NCBI RefSeq assembly: GCF_001945445.1
Contig: NZ_MSXW01000061.1
Coordinates: forward strand, 255,346-319,345
Length of the DNA stretch: 64,000 nt
Reading direction: 5' to 3'
DNA from: Pseudomonas sp. PA27(2017)
GTDB lineage: Bacteria > Pseudomonadota > Gammaproteobacteria > Pseudomonadales > Pseudomonadaceae
The notes beneath the pieces were generated by a model, which worked only from the letters and a program-made list of their open reading frames with translations, was not told the origin of the DNA and made no database searches. Below are positions 26,007-34,691 of this stretch, piece after piece; position 1 is the stretch's first letter; the number at the start of each line of letters is the position of its first letter. Made by a program: the position numbers and the translations under genes.

Positions 26007-27005
26007 ATGATCCCCATCAATCCACTGGCCATGATGCTCGGATCATTGTTCCTGCTGGTGTCGCTGGTTTGCGTCGCCGCGCTGCTGGCGTTGCTGGTCG
26101 CTTGCCTGAATGCCCGCTCGCGACGCTTCATTCGGGCGCATCCCTGGTGGTTTGCGTTGCTTGCCGTGTTTCTGGCCGCTGGCAGCCTGCCCACCGTCGA
26201 ATTTTTGCGTTGGCAGGCCAGGCACTGGTTCGAGCAACGCGCGCTGAACCCTCGGCTGGACAGCGAGCAAGCATTAGGTGAGTTGCTGCTGCCCGCTGGC
26301 ACGCGGGTGTGGCTGGAACGCCTGGAGCCTGGCAAGAATCTCAGTGGCGAGCCCTTGCCCCACGGCTTGCAAAGCCTGCAGCGCGCCGAATTCGACGGGC
26401 AGCCGGCGGTGATAAGGGGCGCCGCCGTGCGGCGTCTGGATTTGGGCGACACGTTTGCCGAGGTCAGCCTGGTCGACGATGCGCAATTGGCCGGCTGGCA
26501 GTGCTCGGCACAGGCTCCAGTGACCTTCCGCTACGCCGCCGGCGCGCGTTTTGCGCCCGAGCAATGGCAACTGGAAAGTTGCACGCTGGCCGCCGGCAGC
26601 CAGGTGGCCGGCATCACCTGGCCGGGGCCGATGACCGTGCACGCGGTGCCAGAGGGCCGCTGGCAACTGGAAACCACCGACACGCCGGTGCGCTTCCAGG
26701 GGCTGAAGCTGCGGCTATGGAACCTGTGGCTCGATGGGCCTTACGGCGCGCTGCTGGATTGGCAGGCCGAGTTGACCGAACCGCTCGAGTTCGGCCCCAT
26801 GCAGTATCCGGCGACCACCCGGGTACGGGCCTTTCACGGCAACCTGCTGTTCAGCCCGCTGGTCGAAGCGCCTGGCGTCGAGCGCCTGAGTGGCAAGCCG
26901 ATCGAGCCCGACCTGTCGGTCGAGCAGGATGCTGCCGGTGAGGTGCTGGGCACTCACCGCAATGACGACGTTGGCGTGGTCGACTGGTTCAAGGTCGTGC
27001 CCTGA
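26007..27005 (+). CDS. Membrane-anchored protein of unknown function
   Basis: 332-residue protein I do not recognise. Two hydrophobic helices at the N-terminus (about residues 8-33 and 48-66) flank a basic loop. The remaining ~265 residues are soluble, beta-rich and contain many Trp and Pro residues (for instance AGWQCSAQAPVTFRY, RLWNLWLDGPYGALLDWQ). No catalytic motif is visible. With both ends of the hairpin inside, the large domain would face the cytoplasm; the opposite topology is equally possible by eye. ATG has AAGGA upstream. It ends 6 bases before the convergent DUF3392 gene and sits at the suspected synteny joint. Confidence 0.7.
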   Translation: MIPINPLAMMLGSLFLLVSLVCVAALLALLVACLNARSRRFIRAHPWWFALLAVFLAAGSLPTVEFLRWQARHWFEQRALNPRLDSEQALGELLLPAGTRVWLERLEPGKNLSGEPLPHGLQSLQRAEFDGQPAVIRGAAVRRLDLGDTFAEVSLVDDAQLAGWQCSAQAPVTFRYAAGARFAPEQWQLESCTLAAGSQVAGITWPGPMTVHAVPEGRWQLETTDTPVRFQGLKLRLWNLWLDGPYGALLDWQAELTEPLEFGPMQYPATTRVRAFHGNLLFSPLVEAPGVERLSGKPIEPDLSVEQDAAGEVLGTHRNDDVGVVDWFKVVP

Positions 27006-27011
27006 ACCGGT

Positions 27012-27335
27012 TCAGCTGCGGTCGGCCAGCACACCGATCAGGAACATCACCACCAGCAGCACCGGCGCCAGGGTGTAGTTGTTGAAGTGGCCCAGCAGCT
27101 GGGTGAGCAGCGGCGTCAGGTAGACCAGCGCCAGGCCGTAGCCGACCACGCAGACCGCGACGAATATCAAGGTGCGCAGCACGAAATTGAGGCTGCCGAT
27201 GCGTCCCTGTATCCAGGCATTGATCGCCGGGCCGAACAGCACCAGCAGGGTGGCCATGAGCCCCAGGGAAATCTCGCTGAGGTGGCCGCGGCTCCAGCGT
27301 GACACGGTGGCGATCAAGTCCAGCACATAATCCAT
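27012..27335 (-). CDS. DUF3392 family inner-membrane protein
   Basis: 107-residue protein with three predicted helices (about 22-42, 50-75 and 82-103) and little soluble sequence. Matches the DUF3392 pattern of gammaproteobacteria, with conserved GPAINAWIQGRIG after helix one. Last gene of the minus-strand series from yggS; 78 bases after hemW. Function unknown. Confidence 0.8.
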   Translation of the reverse strand: MDYVLDLIATVSRWSRGHLSEISLGLMATLLVLFGPAINAWIQGRIGSLNFVLRTLIFVAVCVVGYGLALVYLTPLLTQLLGHFNNYTLAPVLLVVMFLIGVLADRS

Positions 27336-27413
27336 GGTTGTTCCTCAGACGTGACGATTGAATCCTGCTGCCTCGGATCATCCGGCGCGCCGTTGGTTCG
27401 CCGGGCGCGGCGA

Positions 27414-28568
27414 TCAGGGCAGGAAGTACTGCAGCAGATCATTGAGAAACAGCTGGCCTTCGCGGGTGGCTACCAGGCGCGTCGGTTCCGCTTGCAGCAG
27501 GCCGCGGCGCTGGGCCTGTTCGCGGGCCTTGGCCAGTTGCTCCTCGGGCAGGCCCGTGCGTTGGCTGAACAGCTCGGCGCTGCAGCCATCGCTCAGGCGC
27601 AGCACGTTCATCAGGAACTCGAACGGCAATTCCTCGGCGGTGAGCAACCTTTCACCGGCGCTGTAGCGCTTGGCAGGGTCGAGATAATCCTTGGGCAGGC
27701 GGGTTTTCCAGGTGCGGCTGATCCGGCCATCCGGCGTACTCAGCTTGCCGTGGGCGCCGGCACCGATGCCGAGGAAATCACCGAAGGTCCAGTAATTCAG
27801 GTTGTGCCGCGCCATGCGCTCGGGTTGCGCGTAGGCCGACACTTCGTACTGGGCGTAACCGTGCTCGGCGAGCAGCGCCTGGCCGGCCTCCTGGATGTCC
27901 CATAGGGTGTCGTCCTCGGGCAGCACCGGCGGCTGGTTCCAGAACACCGTGTTCGGCTCCACCGTCAGCTGGTACCAGGACAGGTGGGTCGGCGCCTGGG
28001 CGATGGCGATGCGCAGGTCGCCCAGGGCGTCATCGAGGGACTGATCCGGCAGGCCATGCATCAGGTCCAGGTTGAAATTGTCGAAGCCGGCGGCGCGGGC
28101 CATGTCGGCGGCGCGCACGGCTTCATCACCGTCATGGATGCGCCCCAGGGCCTTGAGTTTTTCCGCCTGGAAGCTCTGCACGCCGATCGACAGGCGATTG
28201 ATGCCCAGGCGCCGGTAGGCGGCGAATTTCTCCTGCTCGAAGGTGCCCGGGTTGGCTTCCAGGGTGATCTCGATATCGCCGGCGAACGGAATGCGCCGCT
28301 CCACGCCTTCGAGCAGGCGGCCCAGGGCCTTGGCGGAAAACAGGCTGGGCGTGCCGCCGCCGAAGAAGATCGAGGTCAGCGGGCGGCCGTGGGCCTGGGC
28401 CAGGTCAGCGTCGAGGTCGGCGAGCAACGCGTCGACGTAGGCCTCTTCCGGCAGGTTGGGGCCGGCGGCGTGGGAGTTGAAATCGCAGTAGGGGCACTTG
28501 CGCACGCACCAGGGAATATGGACGTACAGGGCCAGGGGCGGCAGTTGGAACACGGGCTTCTGGATCAC
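27414..28568 (-). CDS. hemW: Radical SAM heme chaperone HemW
   Basis: Radical SAM protein related to coproporphyrinogen dehydrogenase but acting as a heme-insertion chaperone. The iron-sulfur motif CVRKCPYC is near residues 19-26, followed by FGGGTPSLF. The His-containing C-terminal HemW domain is present (RRGLLQ..RLVATREGQLFLNDLL). The start is uncertain: GTG at 28568 and TTG at 28619 are the in-frame options and neither has a good ribosome site. Follows rdgB by 84 bases. Confidence 0.9.
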   Translation of the reverse strand: MIQKPVFQLPPLALYVHIPWCVRKCPYCDFNSHAAGPNLPEEAYVDALLADLDADLAQAHGRPLTSIFFGGGTPSLFSAKALGRLLEGVERRIPFAGDIEITLEANPGTFEQEKFAAYRRLGINRLSIGVQSFQAEKLKALGRIHDGDEAVRAADMARAAGFDNFNLDLMHGLPDQSLDDALGDLRIAIAQAPTHLSWYQLTVEPNTVFWNQPPVLPEDDTLWDIQEAGQALLAEHGYAQYEVSAYAQPERMARHNLNYWTFGDFLGIGAGAHGKLSTPDGRISRTWKTRLPKDYLDPAKRYSAGERLLTAEELPFEFLMNVLRLSDGCSAELFSQRTGLPEEQLAKAREQAQRRGLLQAEPTRLVATREGQLFLNDLLQYFLP

Positions 28569-28652
28569 GGCAGGATGGTTGCGGGGCGCTATCGTGGCAC
28601 GAGTTGGGCAAACTGCCAAAACGCGTGGACGAAGCGCCCCATTCGAAAGCGC

Positions 28653-29246
28653 TTACAAACCCAGGCGCTGCTTGAGCAGCTTCATGGCAATGGCGCGGTG
28701 GCTGAGCTGATTCTTGTCGGCCGCAGGCAGCTCTGCGCTGGAGCACTGGCGCTCCTCGACCCAGAACAGCGGGTCGTAGCCGAAGCCGTGCTCGCCGCGT
28801 GCCTCATGCAGGATGCGGCCATGCCACAGGCCCTCGCAGAGAATCGGCAGCGGGTCGTCGGCGTGTCGCACCAGAGCCAGGCAGCAGACGAACTGGGCGC
28901 CGCGCTCGGCGTCCGGCACTTCCTTGAGGGCCGCCAGCAGCTTGGCGTTGTTGGCGGCATCGCCCTGGCCATCGGCGTAGCGAGCCGAGTAGATGCCCGG
29001 CGCACCGCCGAGAAAATCCACCGCCAGGCCGGAGTCGTCGGCCAGCGCCGGCAGGCCGGACAGGCGCGAGGCGTTGCGCGCCTTGAGGATGGCGTTCTCG
29101 ACGAACGACAGACCGGTTTCTTCAGGCTCCACCTGGCTGAACTCACCGACCGAGCGCAGGCGCACGCGGTCGCCGAGCATGGCTTGCAGTTCCTTGAGTT
29201 TGCCGGCGTTGTGGCTGGCGAGGACGAGTTCTGGAAAAGGCATCAT
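28653..29246 (-). CDS. rdgB: Non-canonical purine NTP pyrophosphatase (ITPase)
   Basis: 197-residue housekeeping enzyme that removes dITP, ITP and XTP from the nucleotide pool. Signature LVLASHNAGKLKEL at the N-terminus, the substrate and metal residues (ETGLSFVENAILKAR, ALADDSGLAVDFLGGAPG) and C-terminal HGFGYDPLFW and SHRAIAMK are intact. The ATG overlaps the stop of the DUF4426 gene by four bases, so the two are translationally coupled. Confidence 0.96.
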   Translation of the reverse strand: MMPFPELVLASHNAGKLKELQAMLGDRVRLRSVGEFSQVEPEETGLSFVENAILKARNASRLSGLPALADDSGLAVDFLGGAPGIYSARYADGQGDAANNAKLLAALKEVPDAERGAQFVCCLALVRHADDPLPILCEGLWHGRILHEARGEHGFGYDPLFWVEERQCSSAELPAADKNQLSHRAIAMKLLKQRLGL

Positions 29247-29647
29247 GGCTCCGGAAAGAGTTCCTGGTTGAAGTCCAGGCGCTGGCCGTTCACCTGCAGG
29301 TTGAACAGCAGCACCTCACGGGATTCGATGGGAAACTGCGCCAGGTAGGAAACGAATTCGCCCTCGCGCTGTTCGACGAAGGTCAGCGCCTGGCCATGGC
29401 CCAGCACGTTCTTCACCTCGCCGCTGATCTCTGCTGCCGTCGGCTTGCCGCCGCGCAGCACACTGATGTTCAACACCCCCAGCTTGGCGCTGCGCACCAG
29501 GCCGCTGGCCTGGGCGATCTGCGGTTGCAGGTAGCTGGCGTTGAAGGCGCTGTAATGCACCTGCAGGTCGCCAAGGCGCTGCATGCGGTTGTCGGCCAGT
29601 GCCGGCAGGCCCAGGCACAGGACGATCAACATGGCGAGCAGGCGCAT
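29243..29647 (-). CDS. DUF4426 exported protein
   Basis: 134-residue protein with a clear signal peptide (RLLAMLIVLCLGLPALA) followed by a compact beta-rich domain (residues 20-134; LQVHYSAFNASYLQP). Matches DUF4426, a periplasmic family conserved next to metW and rdgB in pseudomonads. The ATG at 29647 is chosen because it yields the signal peptide; the open frame further upstream is the antisense shadow of metW. Function unknown; lies 8 bases after metW and overlaps rdgB. Confidence 0.85.
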   Translation of the reverse strand: MRLLAMLIVLCLGLPALADNRMQRLGDLQVHYSAFNASYLQPQIAQASGLVRSAKLGVLNISVLRGGKPTAAEISGEVKNVLGHGQALTFVEQREGEFVSYLAQFPIESREVLLFNLQVNGQRLDFNQELFPEP

Positions 29648-29655
29648 GGGGCGGC

Positions 29656-30276
29656 CTAGTTGGCGATGCGCACGTCGTGCGCATTGTGGCCGCTGATGCG
29701 GTAGATGCCGATCTCGCCCAGCAGGTTCGGCCACGCGCGGCTGGCCCAGCCATGCCGGTGCTCGCGGTCCACGGCCAGGCGGTCGAGCACCCGGGCGCTC
29801 TGCTGGTGGCACAGGCGTTCGAAGTCCTCGAAGGTGCAGAAGTGGATGTTCGGCGTGTTGTACCAGGTGTATGGGAGGAAGTCGGACACCGGCATGCGGC
29901 CCTTGCTGGCCAGGTACCAGCGGCAGCGCCAGTGGCCGAAGTTGGGAAAGGTGATGATGCAGGTCTTGCCGACGCGCAGCATCTCGGCCAGCACCTTGTC
30001 GGGAAAGTGCAGCGCCTGCAGCGACTGGGTCATGACCACCACGTCGAAGCTGTCGCTGGCGAAGTTGCCCAGGCCTTCGTCGAGGTTCTGTTCGATGACG
30101 TTGACGCCCTTGCCGATGCATTGGGCGATCTTGTCCGGGTCGATCTCCAGGCCATAGCCGCTGACCTGCTTGTTGGCGCCCAGCCAGGCCAGCAGTTCGC
30201 CGTCGCCACAGCCCAGGTCGAGGACGCGGCTGCCGGCGGGAATCCATTCCTGGATGATCTCTAGGTCGGCTCGCAT
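29656..30276 (-). CDS. metW: MetW, methionine biosynthesis partner
   Basis: 206-residue methyltransferase-like protein that works with MetX in homoserine acylation. The SAM-binding motif I (VLDLGCGDGELLAWLG) is at residues 20-35, followed by YGLEID. It starts 2 bases after metX; the metX-metW pair is standard in Pseudomonas. No separate methyl-acceptor site is recognisable, consistent with an accessory role. Confidence 0.93.
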   Translation of the reverse strand: MRADLEIIQEWIPAGSRVLDLGCGDGELLAWLGANKQVSGYGLEIDPDKIAQCIGKGVNVIEQNLDEGLGNFASDSFDVVVMTQSLQALHFPDKVLAEMLRVGKTCIITFPNFGHWRCRWYLASKGRMPVSDFLPYTWYNTPNIHFCTFEDFERLCHQQSARVLDRLAVDREHRHGWASRAWPNLLGEIGIYRISGHNAHDVRIAN

Positions 30277-30278
30277 GC

Positions 30279-31418
30279 TTACACCTCGATCCGTTTCATG
30301 TAGCTGGCAAAACCCTGCAGGTAGCGGGGGATCGGTATCAGGAAGGCGTCGTGGCCTTGCGGCGCGTCGATTTCCAGATAGCAGACGTTCTTGCGGGCGG
30401 CGAGCAGGGCGTCGACGATTTCCCGCGAGCGGGCTGGCGAGAAGCGCCAGTCGGTGGTGAACGACATCACGCAGAAGTCCGCCTTGGCCTTGGCCAGGGT
30501 CTTGGCCAGGTCGCCGTCATGCTCGGCGGCCGGGTCGAAGTAGTCCAGCGCCTTGGTCATCAGTAGGTAGGTGTTGGCATCGAAGCGCCCGGAGAACTCT
30601 TCGCCCTGATAGCGCAGGTAGCTTTCGACCTGGAACTCCACGCTGTGGAAGTCGTAGTTGAGCTTTTCGTTCTTCAGGCCGCGGCCGAATTTCTCGCCCA
30701 TGGCGTCATCGGACAGGTAGGTGATGTGCCCGACCATGCGTGCCAGCATCAGGCCGCGCTTGGGGATCACGCCCTGGTCCTGGAAGTGCCCGCCATGGAA
30801 CTCCGGGTCGGTGAGAATCGCCTGGCGCGCCACTTCGTTGAAGGCGATGTTCTGCGCCGAGAGCTTCGGTGCCGAGGCGATGGCCAGGCAGTGGCGCACG
30901 CGCTCCGGGTAGCTGATGGTCCACTGCATGGCCTGCATGCCGCCCAGGCTGCCGCCAACCACCGCGGCCCACTGCTCGATGCCCAGCAGGTCGGCCAGGC
31001 GTGCCTGGCTGTTGACCCAGTCCTCCACGGTCATCACCGGGAAGTCGGCACCGAACGGCTTGCCGGTGGCCGGGTTGATGTCGGACGGGCCGGTAGAGCC
31101 GTTGCAGCCGCCCAGGTTGTTGAGGCTGACGACGAAGAAGCGGTTGGTGTCCAGCGGCTTGCCAGGGCCGATGCAACTGTCCCACCAGCCCGGCTTACGG
31201 TCATCGGCGCTGTGGTAACCGGCGGCGTGGTGATGGCCGGACAGCGCGTGGCAGATCAGCACCGCGTTGCTGGCGTTGGCGTTGAGCTCGCCGTAGGTTT
31301 CGTAGATCAGCTGGTAGTCGGCCAGGCTGCGGCCGCAGGCCAGCGCCAGTGGCTCTGAAAACCTGGCGATCTGCGGCGTCACCAGGCCAACGGAGTCTTG
31401 AGGAAAAACAGTCGACAT
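30279..31418 (-). CDS. metX: Homoserine O-acyltransferase MetX
   Basis: 379-residue alpha/beta-hydrolase enzyme that activates homoserine for methionine synthesis. The oxyanion and nucleophile motif GGSLGGMQAMQW has the active Ser near residue 156; the catalytic Asp (SFTTDWRFSP) and His (PQGHDAFL) follow near 318 and 351. Acetyl versus succinyl donor cannot be decided by eye. First gene of metX-metW, 123 bases after the dynamin-like gene. No SAM riboswitch could be recognised in that spacer. Confidence 0.93.
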   Translation of the reverse strand: MSTVFPQDSVGLVTPQIARFSEPLALACGRSLADYQLIYETYGELNANASNAVLICHALSGHHHAAGYHSADDRKPGWWDSCIGPGKPLDTNRFFVVSLNNLGGCNGSTGPSDINPATGKPFGADFPVMTVEDWVNSQARLADLLGIEQWAAVVGGSLGGMQAMQWTISYPERVRHCLAIASAPKLSAQNIAFNEVARQAILTDPEFHGGHFQDQGVIPKRGLMLARMVGHITYLSDDAMGEKFGRGLKNEKLNYDFHSVEFQVESYLRYQGEEFSGRFDANTYLLMTKALDYFDPAAEHDGDLAKTLAKAKADFCVMSFTTDWRFSPARSREIVDALLAARKNVCYLEIDAPQGHDAFLIPIPRYLQGFASYMKRIEV

Positions 31419-31541
31419 CGACTCTGCTCGGCTAAGGAAGGTACGGGAAAGTGCAGCAGTCTAAAGAGCGCGCCTGTCAGCGGCAAGGAAACTGCTGGCC
31501 GCGCTGGCCGAGCCAGCTAACGCGGCGTATCCCGCTGCCGG

Positions 31542-33524
31542 CTACTCGAGGTTGCCGGCCGGGCGCGGCATGCCTTTGAGGGTGACCACCTTGGCCTGCC
31601 GCTGGATGGGTGCCGGGCGGCGCATCACGCGCAGCATGTCGCCGGCCTGTGCCAGCTGCTGCTTGAGCTCCTCCGCATACTGGGCCAGCTGCTGGTGGCG
31701 CTGGCGACCGTGCTGGGTGTCCTGGGCCAGGGCCTTGAGACGCAGCATGTGGCCTTCCAGCAACTGCTTGTGCTCCAGGGTGTGCTGCATCAGCGGCATC
31801 AGTGCCTCGTCGGCCCAGCGCTCGGCATCGCGGCGCAAGCGGCGGTGCAGACCGATGACTTCCTGTACCAGGGTGGCGAAGAAGCGTCGGCCGAGGCTGC
31901 GCTGCTCGGTCAGCAGGGTCTTGAGGCGCAGGCGGAAACGGTCGCCTTTCTTCTGCAGATGGCGCAGTTCGCGCACGTAGTCCGCCAGTTCGAAGCGCGG
32001 CGCATCGACCGCCTGCAGCGGGTTCTCCTCGTTGTGCCGGCGGTAGATGGCCTCGACCATGCGGTTGGCCATGTCAGCATCGTGGGACAGGCTGTGCAGG
32101 TCGTCCTCGACCGCGGTGAAAAAACCGAGGATCGCTTGGTTGATGCCCAGGGTCGTCCAGGCACCATTGAGCTGGCGGCGCAGCTGGGCGAGGTGCGCTT
32201 CGAGCTTTTCCGCCTGGGCCGAGGTCTTCAGGCGCTCGCCTTGATTGCGCAGCAGGCGCTGGTTGGTACGCAGCGCCACCAGGCGCTTGTGGTGCAGGGT
32301 GTGATCGTCCTTGGTACGGCTGGTCAGCTCCATGAGCATCTGGCCGTTGTCCTGGCGGCGCTCGTCGAGCAGTTCCAGCTGTTCGTTGACCTTGCCCAGG
32401 CGCAGGCCGAGCACGTGCTGGCTGTTGTTGAGCATGGCCAGCACCTGGCGCACCACGCGCTCTTCGAGCAGCCGTTCCTTTTGCGCCACGATGCGCTCGC
32501 AGAGCAGCGTCTCGAGTTCGGCCATCTGGCTGCGCGCCAGCAATGCCGGGTCCTGACGCACCTTGGCGAGCAGTGCCTGCTTGGCCGACAGCGGCAGGAT
32601 GTCCCGGCCGGCGATGCCCAGGTGGCGGGCGGCCTGCATGCGCACCCGCTCGATGGCATTGGCCACGAAGGTGTCGCCGGCCAGGTCGTCCCACAGCACG
32701 TCGATCTTGTTCAGCACCGCGTACAGGCAGCCTTGGCGCTCCTCGTCGAGGGGCTGTACGTGCTGCTGCCAGATATCCAGGTCGCTGGCCGTCACACCCG
32801 TGTCGGCAGACAGCAGGAAGATCACCGCCTGTGCGCTGGGTAGCATCGACAGGGTCAGCTCCGGCTCGCAGCCCAGGGCGTTGAGGCCGGGTGTGTCGAG
32901 AATGCGCAGGCCCTGGCGCAGCAGCGGGTGGTCGAAGTTGACGATGGCGTGGCGCCAGGCCGGTACCAGCACCTGGCCGGCTTGCTCGGTGCTTTCCAGG
33001 TTGTCCGGGTGAAAGCCCAGGGCGATGGCCTTCTCCACCGGCATGGCCTTGTTGGCAGCGACCTGGGCGAAGGCTTTGGCCATGCTGTCCGGGTCATTGG
33101 TGTCGAGGGCGACGTTCACCCAGTGGCGGGGCGTGCGCTTGAACTGCGCCACGCTGGCCTCGGCAATACGTGTCTCGATGGGTAGCAGGCGGATATAGGG
33201 CTGCGCGGCGCCCGGATCGAAAAGAATCTCGGTCGGGCACATGGTGGTGCGTCCGGCTTGAGACGGCAGCAGGCGCTGGCCGTATTCGGAGAAGAACAGG
33301 CTGTTGATCAGCTCGGTCTTGCCGCGGGAGAACTCGCCGACGAAGGCCAGGGTGATGTGGTCGGTGCGCAGCAGGCGCAGCGCCCGCTCCAGACGTGCCT
33401 CGACGCCTTCGCTGCTCAGCCGGTTATGAGCCAGCCAGCTACGGTAGCGGGTGATCTCGCGGACCAGTTCGCGCTTCCAGGCGACATATGCATCGACCTG
33501 CTCACTGAGACGTTCCATGCTCAT
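31542..33524 (-). CDS. Dynamin-like large GTPase
   Basis: 660-residue protein with a complete dynamin-type GTPase domain (about residues 45-300). G1 is GEFSRGKTE near 63-71, a G2 Thr occurs in GRTTMCPTE, G3 is DTPGL and G4 is NKID. The rest is almost entirely helical and charged, with long coiled-coil stretches (350-480 and 540-640) and a basic tail (RRPAPIQRQAK). No transmembrane paddle is obvious, so membrane contact, if any, would be peripheral. The ATG at 33524 has AGGGA 8 bases upstream; a TTG at 33542 is less likely. Inserted between metX and yggU. Bacterial dynamins act in membrane remodelling, lipid repair or phage defence; none can be assigned here. Confidence 0.85.
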   Translation of the reverse strand: MSMERLSEQVDAYVAWKRELVREITRYRSWLAHNRLSSEGVEARLERALRLLRTDHITLAFVGEFSRGKTELINSLFFSEYGQRLLPSQAGRTTMCPTEILFDPGAAQPYIRLLPIETRIAEASVAQFKRTPRHWVNVALDTNDPDSMAKAFAQVAANKAMPVEKAIALGFHPDNLESTEQAGQVLVPAWRHAIVNFDHPLLRQGLRILDTPGLNALGCEPELTLSMLPSAQAVIFLLSADTGVTASDLDIWQQHVQPLDEERQGCLYAVLNKIDVLWDDLAGDTFVANAIERVRMQAARHLGIAGRDILPLSAKQALLAKVRQDPALLARSQMAELETLLCERIVAQKERLLEERVVRQVLAMLNNSQHVLGLRLGKVNEQLELLDERRQDNGQMLMELTSRTKDDHTLHHKRLVALRTNQRLLRNQGERLKTSAQAEKLEAHLAQLRRQLNGAWTTLGINQAILGFFTAVEDDLHSLSHDADMANRMVEAIYRRHNEENPLQAVDAPRFELADYVRELRHLQKKGDRFRLRLKTLLTEQRSLGRRFFATLVQEVIGLHRRLRRDAERWADEALMPLMQHTLEHKQLLEGHMLRLKALAQDTQHGRQRHQQLAQYAEELKQQLAQAGDMLRVMRRPAPIQRQAKVVTLKGMPRPAGNLE

Positions 33525-33633
33525 CGGTGGGTTCCCTGACAAGGCATCGGCTTCGATGCGGGCTGCCGAGCATTATGCGAGGGGCGCAGGCGGCGTCAAT
33601 GGCGAGTGGGGCGCATTGGCACCTGATGGTCGT

Positions 33634-33930
33634 TCAGGACGGGCGAGCGGTCAGGCCGAGTTCGCCGGGCAATTTGCTGGGCGCCTGAATGCGCACCCGC
33701 TTCTGGCGGCTCTGCTGGCCGCTTTCCAGGCTGACCTGGCTCTTGGCGACACCGAAGGCTGCGGCCAGAAAAGCCAGCAGGTGGGCATTGGCCTTGCCGT
33801 CCACTGGCGGGGCGGTAAGGCGGATCTTCAGGCGTTCGCCATGCAGCCCGGCGAATGCATCGGCACTCGCCTTGGGCTGCAGGTGGCAGTCGAGGATCAG
33901 CGCATTGCCGTCCCAGCGAAAGAAACTCAT
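33634..33930 (-). CDS. yggU: DUF167/YggU family protein
   Basis: 98-residue cytosolic protein. The family core KIRLTAPPVDGKANAHLL is near residues 36-53, followed by the conserved GxxSRxKxV pattern (SGQQSRQKRVRI). Function unknown. The expected neighbour yggT is upstream but separated by a 138-bp MITE-like element, which breaks what is usually a tight yggS-proC-yggT-yggU order. Confidence 0.9.
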   Translation of the reverse strand: MSFFRWDGNALILDCHLQPKASADAFAGLHGERLKIRLTAPPVDGKANAHLLAFLAAAFGVAKSQVSLESGQQSRQKRVRIQAPSKLPGELGLTARPS

Positions 33931-33947
33931 CGACTTTTAGAACCTGT

Positions 33948-34085
33948 TCATGATCTCGCGAGCTAGAGCCCTACAAGGGCTAGGCGCCCCCGCAAAAATA
34001 GGCGAGGACGCGGAGTTTACGAGTTGTAAATGAGCAGTCCGAGCCTGTTTTTAACGCAGTAGGGCCGACGCGCAGCAGATCATGA
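33948..34085. mobile_element. MITE-like palindromic element between yggU and yggT
   Basis: A 138-bp sequence bounded by exact inverted ends TCATGATCT and AGATCATGA. The interior is itself an imperfect palindrome: GCCCTAC pairs with the later TAGGGC, CGCAAAAATAGGC with GCCTGTTTTTAACG, and TTTAC with GTAAA around the centre. It has no coding capacity. The outer left flank TTAGAACCTGTTCA recurs beside the rsmE stop at 62345-62363. Looks like a non-autonomous transposon remnant widespread in pseudomonads; the family name was not determined. Confidence 0.65.
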
Positions 34086-34089
34086 GAGC

Positions 34090-34680
34090 TTAGATCGCCA
34101 GGCTCAGGCCGCTGAACATACCGGTGCTGACCGCCAGGTTACGGATTACCAGCATGTCGATCAGGTTGAGGATCAGGAATGCCACGATGGGCGACAGGTC
34201 CAGGCCGCCCAGGTTGGGCAGGATGCGGCGGATCGGCATCAGCAGCGGCTCGCAGATCTGGTTGACCAGCAGGGCGGCCGGGTTGTGCGTGCCCTGGGCG
34301 ACCCAGGAGAGGATCACGCTGATGATCAGGGCGAAGAAGAATACCTTGAGCAGCAGGGCGGTCACGCCAATGATCGACCACACCAGGACCAGCAGCGGGT
34401 CGCCGATGCCGACACCCATCAGCATCAGGGTCAGAGCCATCAGCACGAACTGGACGATCAGCGCCAGCACCAGCGAAGCCAGGTCGAGGCCGCCGAGGCT
34501 GGGGATGATACGGCGCAGCGGCTTGAGAATCGGGTGGGTGGCGCGCACGATGAACTGGCTGAGCGGGTTGTAGAAGTCCGCGCGGACCAGTTGCAGGATG
34601 AAGCGCAGCAGCACGATCAGCAGGTAGAAGCTGCCGATGGTCTGCAGGACGTAAACGGCTGCGGTGTTCAGACCGATCAT
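34090..34680 (-). CDS. yggT: YggT family membrane protein
   Basis: 196-residue inner-membrane protein made of two YggT repeats, each with paired hydrophobic helices and a PILKPLRRIIPSLGGLDLA or PLLMPIRRILPNLGGLDLS motif (near residues 52 and 150). Family members are linked to osmotic shock tolerance and cell division, with no fixed biochemistry. It lies 11 bases after proC. Its TAA stop sits five bases from the MITE-like element end. Confidence 0.92.
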   Translation of the reverse strand: MIGLNTAAVYVLQTIGSFYLLIVLLRFILQLVRADFYNPLSQFIVRATHPILKPLRRIIPSLGGLDLASLVLALIVQFVLMALTLMLMGVGIGDPLLVLVWSIIGVTALLLKVFFFALIISVILSWVAQGTHNPAALLVNQICEPLLMPIRRILPNLGGLDLSPIVAFLILNLIDMLVIRNLAVSTGMFSGLSLAI

Positions 34681-34691
34681 TGATTGTCTCC

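Noticed and set aside
31419..31541. SAM riboswitch upstream of metX
   Set aside because: The 123-base spacer shows no recognisable SAM-I or SAM-II core; metX is not usually riboswitch-controlled in Pseudomonas.
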